A stretch of 64,000 nt of DNA from an uncultured Opitutia bacterium (GCA_903900845.1 CAIUOU010000110.1:1-64000); one strand, 5' to 3'. Numbered from the stretch's first letter, positions 18,863 to 28,173 are shown. Notes: a model not told the origin generated them from the letters alone. Translations and numbers: made by a program.

Positions 18863-20086
18863 TCAGCGCAGGGCGGCGGCGATGCGGGTGAGGGCGGTCT
18901 CGACGTTCTCGCGGGAGTTGAACGCGCTGATGCGCACGTGGCCCTCGCCGCATTTGCCGAACCCGGCGCCGGGGGTGCAGACCACCTGGGCGCGGTTGAG
19001 CAGCAGGTCGAAGAATTCCCAGGAGTCGTGGCCGGTGTTGATCCAGAGGTAGGGCGCGTTGTCTCCGCCGGTGCACTTGAAGCCGAGGCGGTTCATCGCC
19101 TCGCGGATGAGGCGCGCGTTCGCGAGGTAGAAGTCGATCAGGTCGCTGGTCTGCTTCCGGCCGGCCTCGGTGTACACGGCGGCGGCGGCCTTCTGGATCG
19201 GGTAGGCGACGCCGTTGAACTTCGTCGTGTGGCGCCGGTTCCACAGCGCGTGGAGGGCGTGCGCGTTGCCCGCGGCGTCGTAGGCCATGAGCGTCTTCGG
19301 CACGACGGTGTAGGCGCAGCGGGTGCCGGTGAACCCGGCGGTCTTGGAGAAACTGCGGAACTCGATCGCCACCTCGCGCGCGCCCTCGATCTCGTAGATG
19401 GAGTGCGGGATGGCGGGGTCGCGGATGTAGGCCTCGTAGGCGCTGTCGAAGAGAATCACCGCGCGGTTGCGCCGGGCGTACTCGACCCAAGCGGTGAGCT
19501 GGGCCTTGGTCGCCACGGCACCGGTCGGATTGTTCGGGAAACAGAGGTAGATGAGATCGGTGGCCACCGCGGGGACCGCCGGCACGTAGCCGTTGGCCGG
19601 CGTGCTCTCCAGATAGGTGACGCCCTGGTAACGGCCGTCGACGTTGGCCCCGGTGCGGCCCGCCATCACGTTGGTGTCGACGTACACCGGATAGACCGGG
19701 TCGGGAATCGCGAGGCGCACGTCCTGCGCGAAGATCTCCTGGATGTTGCCGCAGTCGCACTTCGAGCCGTCGGAAACGAAGATTTCGTCGGCGTCGATCT
19801 GGCAGCCGCGGGCCGCATAGTCGTGCTGCGCGACGGCCTCCCGGAGGAAGGCGTAGCCCTGCTCGGGGCCGTAGCCCTTGAAGGTGGCGCGCGCCGCCAT
19901 CTCGTCGGTCGCGGCGTGCAGCGCGTCGACGCACACGCGGGGCAGCGGCTCGGTGACGTCGCCGATGCCTAGCCGGATGACGGACTGGCCGGGGTTGGCC
20001 GCGGTGTAGGCCGAGACCCGCTTGGCGATGTCGCTGAACAGGTAGGAGGCCTTGAGCTTGGTGTAGTTCTCGTTGATGCGGATCAT
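18863..20086 (-). CDS. dapL: LL-diaminopimelate aminotransferase
   Basis: 407-residue PLP-dependent class I/II aminotransferase converting tetrahydrodipicolinate and glutamate directly to LL-2,6-diaminopimelate, a shortcut to lysine and peptidoglycan. The start [20 protein letters not shown] is characteristic of DapL. Later motifs are [45 protein letters not shown] and the PLP lysine in [15 protein letters not shown]. The route is typical of plants, Chlamydiae and Verrucomicrobia. The ATG at 20086 was chosen by match to this N-terminus; the frame stays open far upstream. lysA is divergent nearby. Confidence 0.95.
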   Translation of the reverse strand: MIRINENYTKLKASYLFSDIAKRVSAYTAANPGQSVIRLGIGDVTEPLPRVCVDALHAATDEMAARATFKGYGPEQGYAFLREAVAQHDYAARGCQIDADEIFVSDGSKCDCGNIQEIFAQDVRLAIPDPVYPVYVDTNVMAGRTGANVDGRYQGVTYLESTPANGYVPAVPAVATDLIYLCFPNNPTGAVATKAQLTAWVEYARRNRAVILFDSAYEAYIRDPAIPHSIYEIEGAREVAIEFRSFSKTAGFTGTRCAYTVVPKTLMAYDAAGNAHALHALWNRRHTTKFNGVAYPIQKAAAAVYTEAGRKQTSDLIDFYLANARLIREAMNRLGFKCTGGDNAPYLWINTGHDSWEFFDLLLNRAQVVCTPGAGFGKCGEGHVRISAFNSRENVETALTRIAAALR

Positions 20087-20174
20087 GGCGTTGGGCGCGG
20101 GTGAAACGCCGAGCAAACGTCCCGCGGGAGCGTTGATCAAGTCCGCTGTCGCGGCCGGCCGCTGCCGGCGGCCC

Positions 20175-20429
20175 TCAGAAGATCGAGAGGGCGCGGGCGC
20201 TCTCCACCACCACCCACGCGCCGCCGCCGGCGAGCGCGAGCTTGAGCAGGTGGCGAAGCATCCGGCGCGAGCGAAGCACGGCGTCGAGCAGGTCGGTGTC
20301 GACGCGCCGCCGGTTGTTCTGCGCCATGAAGCTCGTGAATTGCGCGCTGCGGAAACGGCCCTGCGGGCCCGAACCCCCGCGCCGGCGGGACGAACCGCCG
20401 GAGAGCAGGTGGAGCAGCGCGCGAAGCAT
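20175..20429 (-). CDS. Hypothetical small protein (84 aa) upstream of dapL
   Basis: A short frame in the 430-base gap between divergent dapL and lysA, on the dapL strand and ending 88 bases before the dapL start. It begins [19 protein letters not shown], has a Gln/Asn/Arg segment ([16 protein letters not shown]), and ends with a hydrophobic stretch ([18 protein letters not shown]) that could be a membrane helix. It looks protein-like rather than shadow-like, but I recognise no family. It could be the first gene of a dapL transcript or a non-coding leader. Confidence 0.4.
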   Translation of the reverse strand: MLRALLHLLSGGSSRRRGGSGPQGRFRSAQFTSFMAQNNRRRVDTDLLDAVLRSRRMLRHLLKLALAGGGAWVVVESARALSIF

Positions 20430-20519
20430 GGGCGAACAGACGAAGTTTGAAGTGGTTTTTTCAAGCGGAAAGCGGCTACGTTCGCCGTTCTCTCACTTCG
20501 CCCAGCCTCCCTCGACGTC

Positions 20520-21824
20520 ATGCACCACTTCCACTACTCGGGCTCCGCTCTTCACTGCGAGTCGGTCGACCTCGCGGCCGTCGCCGGCCTCTACGGCTCG
20601 CCGACCTACGTCTACAGCGCCGCGACGATGGAGGACAATTTCCGTCGCCTGCAACGCGGGCTCACGGGACTCGACGCCCGCCTGTGCTACGCGATGAAGG
20701 CCAACTCGAGCCTCGCGGTGCTGCGCCACTTCTCGAACCTCGGCGCCGGCTTCGACCTGGTGAGCGGTGGCGAGATCCGCCGCGTGCTCGCCGCGGGCGG
20801 CAACGTCCGCGCCAGCGTTTTCGCCGGCGTGGGCAAGACCGAGGCCGAGATCGAGCTGGCGCTGCGCAACGGGATTTTCTCGTTCCACGTCGAGAGCGAG
20901 CCGGAGCTGGCCCGTATCAACCATGTCGCGGGCAAGCTCGGCGTGAAGGCCCCCGTGGCGATCCGGGTGAACCCCGACGTCGACGCCCACACGCACGCGA
21001 AGATCACGACCGGGAAGAGCGACAACAAGTTCGGCATTCCGCTGCGCCACGCCGCCGCCGCCTACGAGGCCGCCGCCCGCCTGCCGCACCTGGAGATCAA
21101 GGGCGTGCAGATGCACATCGGCTCACAGCTCACCTCCGTGGCGCCGTTCGTCGAGGCCGTCACCAAGGTGGGACCGTTCGCGGCGGAACTGAAAACCCGC
21201 TACGGCATCACGTATTTCTCCATCGGCGGCGGCATGGGCATCATCTACCGCGACGCGCTCGCCAGCGGAGCCTCGTCCTGGTGGGAGTCGCAGCCGGCCG
21301 ACCAGCGGCCGCTCACGCCCGAGAGCTACGGCGCCGCCCTCGTTCCGCTCCTGCAGACGCTCGGCCTCACCATCCTCCTCGAGCACGGACGCTTCATGGT
21401 CGGCAACGCCGGCGTGCTTCTGTCGCGCGTCGAGCACCTCAAGCGCGGCGCCGGGAAGAACTTCCTCATCGTCGATGCCGCCATGAACGACCTCGTGCGG
21501 CCTGCGATGTACGACAGCTTCCACGAGATCGTGCCCATCCACCGCGATTCTACCCGGCCAGCCCTTGTCGCCGATGTTGTCGGCCCGGTCTGTGAGAGCG
21601 GTGACTGCTTCGCCAAGGACCGCTCGATGCAGGAGGTGCGCGAGGGCGAGCTGATCGGCTTCCTCAGCGCCGGCGCCTACGGCTACACCATGGCGAGCCG
21701 TTACAACACCCGCGGGATGGCCGCCGAGGTGCTCGTGAAGGGCAGCGCGTTTGAGCTCATCCATGCCCGTGAGACCTTCGAGCAGATGATCGCCGGCGAA
21801 AAGATCCCGGCGTTCCTAGGGTAA
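20520..21824 (+). CDS. lysA: Diaminopimelate decarboxylase
   Basis: 434-residue fold-type III PLP enzyme decarboxylating meso-diaminopimelate to L-lysine, the last step of the pathway served by the divergent dapL. It shows the PLP lysine in [27 protein letters not shown], the glycine loop [22 protein letters not shown] and the active-site cysteine region [12 protein letters not shown], ending with [15 protein letters not shown]. Length and motif order are normal for LysA. A promoter for both genes should lie within 20087-20519, part of which is occupied by a small ORF. Confidence 0.95.
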   Translation: MHHFHYSGSALHCESVDLAAVAGLYGSPTYVYSAATMEDNFRRLQRGLTGLDARLCYAMKANSSLAVLRHFSNLGAGFDLVSGGEIRRVLAAGGNVRASVFAGVGKTEAEIELALRNGIFSFHVESEPELARINHVAGKLGVKAPVAIRVNPDVDAHTHAKITTGKSDNKFGIPLRHAAAAYEAAARLPHLEIKGVQMHIGSQLTSVAPFVEAVTKVGPFAAELKTRYGITYFSIGGGMGIIYRDALASGASSWWESQPADQRPLTPESYGAALVPLLQTLGLTILLEHGRFMVGNAGVLLSRVEHLKRGAGKNFLIVDAAMNDLVRPAMYDSFHEIVPIHRDSTRPALVADVVGPVCESGDCFAKDRSMQEVREGELIGFLSAGAYGYTMASRYNTRGMAAEVLVKGSAFELIHARETFEQMIAGEKIPAFLG

Positions 21825-22026
21825 CAGGCGGGCCGCGCAGGGTCTGGAAACCAGCAACGCGGGAACCCTGAAGCCGCGCCTTTTTGGCGACTCTTGCGCC
21901 TTCTTGCGGCCAAGCGATGTGATGGCCGCGAGGAGGCGCGTAAGCCGCAGAAGGTATGCGGCTGAAGGTGTCCGCCATCCTCTGCTTTTTCGTGTATTTC
22001 GCGGCATTCGCGGTTAAGCCGACGGA
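21825..22026. other. Intergenic spacer with degenerate repeat
   Basis: About 200 bases with no coding frame. Near 21985-22015, TTTCGTGTATTTCGCGGCATTCGCGGTTAA is in reverse orientation a CCGCGAATNCCGCGAAATACACGAAA string, a relaxed relative of the CACGGATNNA arrays. Confidence 0.5.
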
Positions 22027-23025
22027 ATGATTTTTGTCGTCGCGGGCGCCGGCGCCTGGGGAACCGCTTTCTCGGTCCACCTCGCCCGTCTCGGGCACGC
22101 GGTCACGCTCGTGCCGCGTCGCGCCGAGCATGCCGCCCAAATGGCGGCCGCGCGCGTCAACGCCGACTATCTGCCGGGCATCCCGCTTCCGGCGGAAGTC
22201 AACGTCTCGGCCACACCGGGATCCCTCGCCACCGCCGACGCCGTCCTGCTCGCGTGTCCGGCCCAGGTTTTGCGCGAAACCTGCGGCCGCTTCGCCGCCG
22301 CGCCGGTGATTGTGAGCCTGGTGAAGGGCCTCGAGGCCGGCTCCCACCGGAGGCCGTCTGAGGTTATCGCCGCGGTCGCGCCCGTTGCGCGGGTAGCCGC
22401 CCTGTCCGGTCCCACCAATGCCCTCGGGGTCGCGCGGGGCGAACCGTCGGCCATGGTCCTCGCCGGGAGCGCGGTCGATGTCGCGCTGGAGCGCCTCCAA
22501 CAGGCGTTCAGCGGGGCCACCTTGCGCGTTTACACGAGTGATGACCTGCCAGGCGTCGAGTTCGGAGGTTGCCTCAAGAATATCTATGCCATCGCCGCCG
22601 GTTGCTGCGACGGCCTGCGGTTGGGTGACAACACCAAGGCCGCGCTGCTCACGCGTGCGCTCGCCGAGATGGTGCGCGTCGGCGCCGCGCTGGGCGCGCG
22701 ACCTGAGACCTTCTACGGGCTCGGCGGTTTCGGCGACTTGGTCGCGACGTGCTATGGCGGCTGGAGCCGCAACCGCGAGTTCGGCCAGCGCATCGGCGAG
22801 GGCGTACCGGTCGCCGACGTGCTCGCCGGCCGTCGGACGGTCGTCGAGGGTTATCGCACCGCCGATTCGTTCGCCGATCTCTGCGCCGAGCGCGGCATCG
22901 ACGCCCCGATCCTGCGTGAGGTGCGCGCGATCCTCTTCGAGGGCAAACGGCCCGACGCCGCCCTCGCGGCTTTGATGACCCGCGGTCTCAAGCGGGAGTC
23001 GGTCGGTCGGGGTTCCCTCGGATGA
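22027..23025 (+). CDS. gpsA: NAD(P)H-dependent glycerol-3-phosphate dehydrogenase
   Basis: 332-residue enzyme reducing dihydroxyacetone phosphate to sn-glycerol-3-phosphate, the phospholipid backbone. The Rossmann motif GAGAWGTAFSVHLARLGH is at the N-terminus, followed by LVKGLEAGSH, SGPTNALGVARGEP, the catalytic-lysine segment GGCLKNIYAIAAGCCDGL, GDNTKAALLTRALAEM and GLGGFGDLVATC, all in GpsA order. It overlaps the next gene by ATGA at 23022, suggesting co-translation with a sugar kinase. Confidence 0.95.
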   Translation: MIFVVAGAGAWGTAFSVHLARLGHAVTLVPRRAEHAAQMAAARVNADYLPGIPLPAEVNVSATPGSLATADAVLLACPAQVLRETCGRFAAAPVIVSLVKGLEAGSHRRPSEVIAAVAPVARVAALSGPTNALGVARGEPSAMVLAGSAVDVALERLQQAFSGATLRVYTSDDLPGVEFGGCLKNIYAIAAGCCDGLRLGDNTKAALLTRALAEMVRVGAALGARPETFYGLGGFGDLVATCYGGWSRNREFGQRIGEGVPVADVLAGRRTVVEGYRTADSFADLCAERGIDAPILREVRAILFEGKRPDAALAALMTRGLKRESVGRGSLG

Positions 23026-23945
23026 ACCGGAGCACCGGATCCTCCGCGGCGCGGGGCCGTGTGATGGTGGTCGGCTCGCTGAATTTGGATCGGCTATGGC
23101 GCGTGCCTCGGCTGCCGGCCGCGGGTGAAACGCTGCACGCCACCGGCATGAGCGTGGAATTCGGGGGAAAGGGCGCCAACCAGGCGGTCGCTGCCGCGCG
23201 GCATGGGGCGGAGGTGGCGATGGTGGGGGCCGTCGGGAAGGACGCCGATGGCATGGCCTATCTGGCGCACCTGCGCGCGGAGGGTGTCGACACCTCGCAC
23301 ATTAAAACTTCGGAGGGCGTGGCTACCGGAGCCGCCTTGATCTGCGTGGATGATCGCGGGGAAAATCAGATCGTGGTCGCGGCGGGTGCGAACGGTGGAG
23401 TGTCCGCCGCGGCGGTGGAGCGGGCGGTAGGTGCGCTCGCCCCTGATTCCCGCGTGTTGCTGGCGGGGTTGGAGGTTCCGGCCGAGGCGGCGGTGGCGGC
23501 GTTGCGGGCGGCCGCGGCGGCCGGATTGCGCACGCTTTTCAATCCTTCCCCCGTGGCCGCGCATTTTCCCTGGGGCGCGGTGCGGATCGGCGTGGTGATT
23601 GTGAACGAGCGCGAGTGCGCGCAGATCTTCGTGACGCCGGATGCCGCCGCCGCGGCCCGGCGTGGGGTGGATCACCTCGTGGTGACGCGCGGTGCCGCGC
23701 CGACGCTCTGGGTGAGCCCGGATGGGAACCGGGAGTTCCCCGCCCACCCGGTGCGGCCGGTCGACACGGTGGGAGCGGGTGACACGTTCGCCGGCACGTT
23801 GGCGGCGCGGCTTGCGGAAGGGGCGGGACTTCCCGAGGCGATCGCGGTGGCAAACGTCGCGGCAGCGCTCTCGACGCGGGGACCGGGAGCGCAGGGCCCG
23901 ATCCCCCGGCGGGCCGAGGTGGAGGCCCTGGTTTCGCGCGGTTGA
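23022..23945 (+). CDS. PfkB-family sugar kinase, ribokinase-like
   Basis: 307-residue carbohydrate kinase. Early motifs are VVGSLNLDRLWRVPRLPAAG and GGKGANQAVAAARHGAEVAMVGAVG; the late signature VDTVGAGDTFAGTLAARLAEG contains the catalytic Asp and anion hole. GGKGANQAVAAAR favours ribokinase (ribose to ribose-5-phosphate), though specificity in PfkB kinases is hard to read. No ribose transporter or regulator is nearby; it is instead coupled by ATGA to gpsA. Confidence 0.85.
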   Translation: MNRSTGSSAARGRVMVVGSLNLDRLWRVPRLPAAGETLHATGMSVEFGGKGANQAVAAARHGAEVAMVGAVGKDADGMAYLAHLRAEGVDTSHIKTSEGVATGAALICVDDRGENQIVVAAGANGGVSAAAVERAVGALAPDSRVLLAGLEVPAEAAVAALRAAAAAGLRTLFNPSPVAAHFPWGAVRIGVVIVNERECAQIFVTPDAAAAARRGVDHLVVTRGAAPTLWVSPDGNREFPAHPVRPVDTVGAGDTFAGTLAARLAEGAGLPEAIAVANVAAALSTRGPGAQGPIPRRAEVEALVSRG

Positions 23946-24038
23946 TCAGTTTCCCGCCCGGGACCGTCCCCGCCCGATCCGGCCGCCTGCGCCCGCCGTC
24001 CGGAAGCCCCGGCAGCCGCGGATTGGCGACGTCCTGTT

Positions 24039-24509
24039 TTACCAAGCCGGGGAGCGTGGTGGAAAAAGGGTGGTGGTGCGGCCGGCGCGAAAATCGAAGA
24101 TCGCGTCGAGCTTTCGGCGGATCCACACGGCGCGGGCGATGGTTCCGAGCGGGCCCCAGCCGGGATCGTAGGTCACGTGGTCAGTCATGCGCAGGCCACC
24201 CGGCGCCGGGGTGAAGTGATGCTCGTGGTGCCATATCCGGTAGGGCCCGACCCGCTGTTCATCGACGAAAAACTCGCCCTCGCGGACATGGGTGATCTCC
24301 GTGAGCCAACGGGTCCAAACCCCCGGCACAATCCCCAAGCGGTACTCGATGATTTGTCCTGCGTACATTCGCGGCGCGACGTCGCCCACGATGCGAAACC
24401 GCAAGTGCGGCGAGGTGAGGAGGTCGAGGTTGCGGGGCGTGGAGAAGAACTCCCAGATCGCGGCCGGGTCGCCCGGCACGAATTGCTCTCGGTGCAGGTG
24501 AAAGATCAC
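24039..24509 (-). CDS. SRPBCC-family ligand-binding protein
   Basis: 156-residue protein of the START/Bet v1-like helix-grip fold. It starts VIFHLHREQFVPGDPAAIWEFF (GTG at 24509 as fMet) and continues STPRNLDLLTSPHLRFRIVG, then QIIEYRLGIVPGVWTRWLTEI and HEHHFTPAPGGLRMTDHVTY. Relatives include a cell-division-inhibitor-like SRPBCC group of unknown ligand. The frame is open far upstream, but upstream residues match repeat DNA (24510-24610), so the GTG start is favoured. It is convergent with the ribokinase gene. Confidence 0.75.
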   Translation of the reverse strand: MIFHLHREQFVPGDPAAIWEFFSTPRNLDLLTSPHLRFRIVGDVAPRMYAGQIIEYRLGIVPGVWTRWLTEITHVREGEFFVDEQRVGPYRIWHHEHHFTPAPGGLRMTDHVTYDPGWGPLGTIARAVWIRRKLDAIFDFRAGRTTTLFPPRSPAW

Positions 24510-24585
24510 GGGATGATTCGCGCGGCGCCGTCGCGCGGATGCCCCGGCGTGAATTCTGATCCCGGGGAAGCCGAACCTTGTTAAC

Positions 24586-24612
24586 CACGGATCGACGCGG
24601 ATGGACGCCGAT
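24586..24612. repeat. CACGGATNNA array, copy 3
   Basis: Units CACGGATCGA, CGCGGATGGA and CGCCGAT at 10-bp spacing, preceded by TTAAC. A diverged second array (CCACGAAGGGACACGAATTG) lies 60 bases further on. Confidence 0.7.
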
Positions 24613-24693
24613 GTAGGCGAAGCCGAAGGAAGGCCAGGTGTGGGAACCACGAAGGGACACGAATTGACACGAAGCATTGGGGCTTCACCCCAT

Positions 24694-24719
24694 CCTCCGT
24701 TACCTCCGTTTGCTCCTGT
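24694..24719. repeat. CTCCGTTACC element, 26-base copy
   Basis: 26 bases that are the exact reverse complement of 1037-1062. 60183-60208 differs by a few bases and shares the downstream CCCCGGCCTGGGC. It has no opposite arm here, unlike the copy at 1007-1062. Confidence 0.8.
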
Positions 24720-24819
24720 CCCCCGGCCTGGGCAGTTCGTCTTTTGCCCAACCTCTCGGTCGCGGCGCCTCGATTTCAGGACAAGCGAATGAAGCGCGAC
24801 CGGCACCGATCGCCCCACT

Positions 24820-25743
24820 TCAACGTCCGTCGGCCGGCGCGCGGTTGCGTTCGACGGTGATCAGCACGACGGCGGCGACCACGAGGACGGCGGACAGCAA
24901 CACGCGTGACGTGACGGGCTCGCCGAGCATCAACCAGCCGAGCATGACGGCTACGAGCGGATTGACGTAGGCGTAGGTGGCGACGCGCGCGGGCGTGCTT
25001 TGGCGCATGAGCCAGGCGAAAGTCGAGAAGCCGATCAGCGACCCGGCCACGATCAGGTACCCCACGGCGCCCCAGGCCCGGGCCGGCACGGTGGATGGAT
25101 CGAACCCGCGGAAGTCGCCGTGGACCAGCGCCACCGCCCCGAGAGCGACCCCGCCGCCGAGCATCTGCAAGGCCGCGGCGGCGAGCGGACCGGCGCCATG
25201 TTTCGCGTGGCGAGAGTAGATCGTGCCCACGCCCCACGAGGCGCACGCGAGCAGGATCGCGGCGACGCCACCCGTGTGGAGCGCGTCGCCTGATGCGGTT
25301 TCCCAGGGAGCGGCGAGCCATGTCACACCGGCGAAGCCCAACCCGAGCGCGAGGAAAGTCGCGACCGACGGGCGTCCTCCCCCCGGCCATGCCCACTCCG
25401 TCAGCACCACAAAGAGCGGACCTACGCCGATGATGAGCGCGGTGATTCCCGACGGGACGAATTGTTCGGCCCAGGTGACGCCACCGTTGCCACCCAGCAG
25501 GAGGAAAAGACCGATGATCGCATTCACGCGCCATTGCTCGCGTGTCGGCCACGGCTCCCCCCGCAAGCGTAGCCAGGCAAGCAGCACCCCGCCGGCGACG
25601 AGGAACCGGAACGAGGCCATGAGGAACGGCGGCAGCGACTCCACGGCCACGCGGATGCCGAGGTAGGTGCTGCCCCAGACGAGGTAGATCGTCGCGAAAC
25701 CGGCGATGAGCGCGCCGCGCGACGGCCCGGATGCGGCGGTCAC
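24820..25743 (-). CDS. EamA/DMT-superfamily drug-metabolite exporter
   Basis: 307-residue integral membrane protein with about ten predicted helices in two EamA halves. The first half begins GFATIYLVWGSTYLGIRVAV, a pattern shared with YedA/RhaT-like exporters, and contains PPFLMASFRFLVAGGVLLAW. The second half contains a matching GTIYSRHAKHG and FSTFAWLMRQSTPARVATYA with YVNPLVAVMLGW. It probably exports amino acids or other small metabolites. Its start overlaps the stop of the DJ-1/PfpI gene (25740-25743), so the two are co-translated. Confidence 0.88.
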   Translation of the reverse strand: MTAASGPSRGALIAGFATIYLVWGSTYLGIRVAVESLPPFLMASFRFLVAGGVLLAWLRLRGEPWPTREQWRVNAIIGLFLLLGGNGGVTWAEQFVPSGITALIIGVGPLFVVLTEWAWPGGGRPSVATFLALGLGFAGVTWLAAPWETASGDALHTGGVAAILLACASWGVGTIYSRHAKHGAGPLAAAALQMLGGGVALGAVALVHGDFRGFDPSTVPARAWGAVGYLIVAGSLIGFSTFAWLMRQSTPARVATYAYVNPLVAVMLGWLMLGEPVTSRVLLSAVLVVAAVVLITVERNRAPADGR

Positions 25744-26351
25744 GGACCGTTTTCCCCGCTTTTTTCGGCGCCAGTGGGCGCGTGTTCCAGGTAGCGGGCG
25801 GTCGCGGTCGCCGCGAGCGGCCCTAGCAGGCGGCTGACCACGTGCAGCGCGCAGTCGATTCCCGCCGCGATTCCGGCGGCGGTTAGGATCCGGCCGTTGT
25901 CGGTGAACCGGGCCGACTCCTCGACAAGGACCGCCGGTCCCGCCGAGCGCAGCCGGTCGAACGCCGTGTGGTGCGTGGTGGCCCGCAGCCCGTCGAGCAG
26001 GCCGGCACGGGCGAGCACGATGGACCCGGTGCAGACGCTCATCGTGATCTCGGCGTCGCGGGCCCGTTCACGGATCCACGCCAGCATCACGGGTGACACC
26101 TCCAGCCGCCGGGTGCCGTAGCCGCCAGGGATCACCAGCAGTTGGGCGGCGGGACAATCCGCCAGCGTGTGGTCGGGAATCACGCGCAGACCGTTCCGGG
26201 TGGTGACCGCTTCTCTCGACTCCGCGACGGTCACCACGCGGAGGACACCTCCTCCGGCGGTTTCGTCGGCCGCGCCGAACACCTCGAAGGGTCCGGCGAA
26301 GTCGAGGATCTCGACGTCGGGGAAAACCAGGATGGCGGCGAGGCGTTGCAC
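25740..26351 (-). CDS. DJ-1/PfpI-family protein
   Basis: 203-residue class I glutamine-amidotransferase-like protein. ILVFPDVEILDFAGPFEVFG begins the fold, LLVIPGGYGTR follows, and the nucleophile elbow is C107 in MSVCTGSIVLARAGLLDG with TTHHTAFDRL after it. This matches the isonitrile-hydratase/AraC-N-domain branch rather than glyoxalase DJ-1. No DNA-binding domain is attached. Coupled to the downstream EamA exporter; the pair may deal with a reactive metabolite, which is inference. Confidence 0.85.
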   Translation of the reverse strand: MQRLAAILVFPDVEILDFAGPFEVFGAADETAGGGVLRVVTVAESREAVTTRNGLRVIPDHTLADCPAAQLLVIPGGYGTRRLEVSPVMLAWIRERARDAEITMSVCTGSIVLARAGLLDGLRATTHHTAFDRLRSAGPAVLVEESARFTDNGRILTAAGIAAGIDCALHVVSRLLGPLAATATARYLEHAPTGAEKSGENGP

Positions 26352-26497
26352 GATGGGAAAAGCCGGGGCGACAGAAGTCAGCGGCCGGGTGGCGGCTTGG
26401 CGAGTCGCGTTTGCTTGCGGTGCACGAGCGGCGGGGTTGCGGCGGGCGGGTTGCGCGCCAGAGTTGTGGTCGGCGGGCTGGTCCCGCCTTTCACCGA

Positions 26498-27127
26498 ATG
26501 AAGCGCGTCGTTTTGCTCGAGGACGAGACCCTGTTTCGCCAGCTGATCCGGCTGACGCTGGGCAAGATCAAGGAGGTGGAAGTGGTCGCGGAGTTCGGCA
26601 CGGCGCGTGAAGGCCTGGGGTATTGCCGGCGGGAACGGCCGGATCTGCTGGTGACGGCCTTGGTGCTGCCGGACCTCGGGGGCGGCGATCTGATCCGGAC
26701 CGTGCGGACCGAACTTCCGGACACGAAGGTCCTGCTGCTGGCGACGCATCCGGGCGGCCGCCTGCCGGCGGAGCTGATCTCGCTCGGGATCGAGGGCTAT
26801 CTCGACAAGGGAGGATCGGTGGAGCTCCTGCTGCAGGCGGTGCGGACGGTGCTCGCAGGAGGAATGTTCTTCGCGAGTCGCCAGTCGCCGCGCGCGCGGG
26901 GGGACGAGGAGGCGCGGCGTCTCGCGTCGCTGCCTCTCACCGCGCGGGAGCAGGAGATCGCGCGCCTGGTGGCGACCGGCCGGCCCTCCAAGGAGATAGC
27001 CCGCGAGCTCGGGCTGAGCGTGCGGACGGTGGAGAAGCACCGTTCCAACCTGATGGCGAAGATCGGGGTGCGCGAGGTGGCCAGCCTTACCCGCTGGTGT
27101 CTGCAGGCCGGCCTCCTGAGCGGCTGA
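26498..27127 (+). CDS. LuxR/NarL-type response regulator lacking the phospho-acceptor Asp
   Basis: 209-residue regulator: receiver (1-120) and HTH_LuxR DNA-binding domain (about 145-205, LTAREQEIARLVATGRPSKE, LGLSVRTVEKHRSNLMAKIG). The acidic pair (LLEDE, 6-10), switch Thr (LLLATHP) and Lys (GYLDKGG) are kept, but where the family reads PDLVLLDLxLP this gene reads PDLLVTALVLP, with Ala54 in place of the phosphorylated Asp. It is therefore probably an aspartate-less receiver controlled by ligand, partner or level. No kinase is adjacent. The ATG at 26498 starts MKRVVLLEDE. Confidence 0.88.
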   Translation: MKRVVLLEDETLFRQLIRLTLGKIKEVEVVAEFGTAREGLGYCRRERPDLLVTALVLPDLGGGDLIRTVRTELPDTKVLLLATHPGGRLPAELISLGIEGYLDKGGSVELLLQAVRTVLAGGMFFASRQSPRARGDEEARRLASLPLTAREQEIARLVATGRPSKEIARELGLSVRTVEKHRSNLMAKIGVREVASLTRWCLQAGLLSG

Positions 27128-27165
27128 CGCACCCCGCCGAGCTGGTCCGGGACCTCCGAGGCCTT

Positions 27166-28173
27166 TCAGCTGCGGCGGAAAAGGTAGTGGCTCACGAGCC
27201 ACTCGCGGCCGCCGCGGTAGCCCCACAGCTCGGCGCACGCCAGGTAGAACACCCGCCAGTAGGACCACCACTTCACGGCGTTCTCCGGGCCGTAGGTCTG
27301 CGCGAGGATGGGCATGATCTCCGCGCGATGGGCGTCCATGTTGCGGAGCCAGTCCTCGGCGGTGCGCTGGTAATGAGTGCCGTCGACCTTCCAATCCTGC
27401 TCGAGCTTCAGGTCATCCTGGAAGCCCATCAGCAGGTCGTGCGCGGGCATCTGGCCGCCCGTGAAGAAATACCGCGACATCCAGTCGGAGGCGTCGCGCG
27501 CGACGAAGTGGTACGAAAGGGTGGAGTGGGTGAAGATATGGACGAACAGGAGGCCGTCGGGCTTCAGCCAGCGCGCGACGTTGGCGAGCAGCCGCTGGTA
27601 GTTCTTCATGTGCTCGAACATCTCGACTGAGACGACGCGGTCGTAACGGCCGGCGGGCGCGTCGAACGCGTTCATGTCACGGGTGAGGATGGTGAGGTTG
27701 GTGAACCCGCGGCGGCGCGCCTCGGCCTCGATGTGCTCCCGTTGGGTGGCGGAGTTGGAGACCCCGGTGATGCGGGCGCCGGGGAATTTTTCCGCGAGGT
27801 AAAGCGAAAGGGAGCCCCAGCCGCAGCCCAGCTCGAGTATTTCCTGACCGTCAGTGATGCGGGCGCGCTCGACGTAAAGGGCGAGCATGCGCTCCTCGGC
27901 CTCGTCGAGCGTCTCTCGGCCGGTCGGGTAGAGGCAGCCGGAGTACTTCAGGCGCTTGCCGAGGCAGTACTGGTAGAAGCGGGTTGGCACCTCGTAGTGC
28001 TGTTCATTGGCGGCGCGGGTCTCCTCGGCGATCGGCCGGGTGCGCAGGTCGGCGAGGTAGCGGGCGCGGTCGTAACCCGCCTCCTCCCGGAGCCGTTGAG
28101 CGAGCAGCCGGCGGATGCCGAAGCGGATCAGCGCGTCGGGGAGCAGATTCTTCTCGAGCAGGGTGTCGATCAT
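27166..28173 (-). CDS. CFA-synthase-family methyltransferase 1
   Basis: 335-residue SAM-dependent methyltransferase of the cyclopropane-fatty-acid synthase family, acting on acyl chains of membrane phospholipids. It shows the SAM motif ILELGCGWGSLSLYLAEKF, VVSVEMFEHMKNYQRLL and NEQHYEVPTRFYQYCLGKRL. It lacks the N-terminal substrate domain of E. coli Cfa and is shorter than CFA-type methyltransferase 2 (29935-31215), suggesting a different acyl modification. Last gene of an eight-gene minus-strand lipid block. The start MIDTLLEKN at 28173 follows 11 bases after the DUF1295 stop. Confidence 0.88.
   Translation of the reverse strand: MIDTLLEKNLLPDALIRFGIRRLLAQRLREEAGYDRARYLADLRTRPIAEETRAANEQHYEVPTRFYQYCLGKRLKYSGCLYPTGRETLDEAEERMLALYVERARITDGQEILELGCGWGSLSLYLAEKFPGARITGVSNSATQREHIEAEARRRGFTNLTILTRDMNAFDAPAGRYDRVVSVEMFEHMKNYQRLLANVARWLKPDGLLFVHIFTHSTLSYHFVARDASDWMSRYFFTGGQMPAHDLLMGFQDDLKLEQDWKVDGTHYQRTAEDWLRNMDAHRAEIMPILAQTYGPENAVKWWSYWRVFYLACAELWGYRGGREWLVSHYLFRRS

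Larger units (their letters stand above)
24510..24819. other. Repeat-bearing intergenic region
   Basis: 310 bases between two minus-strand genes with no coding frame. It contains a three-unit CACGGAT-type array (24586-24612), a looser CACGAAG array (24650-24675) and the 26-base CTCCGTTACC element (24694-24719) followed by CCCCCGGCCTGGGCAG, a tail also seen after the copy at 60183-60208. Confidence 0.8.
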
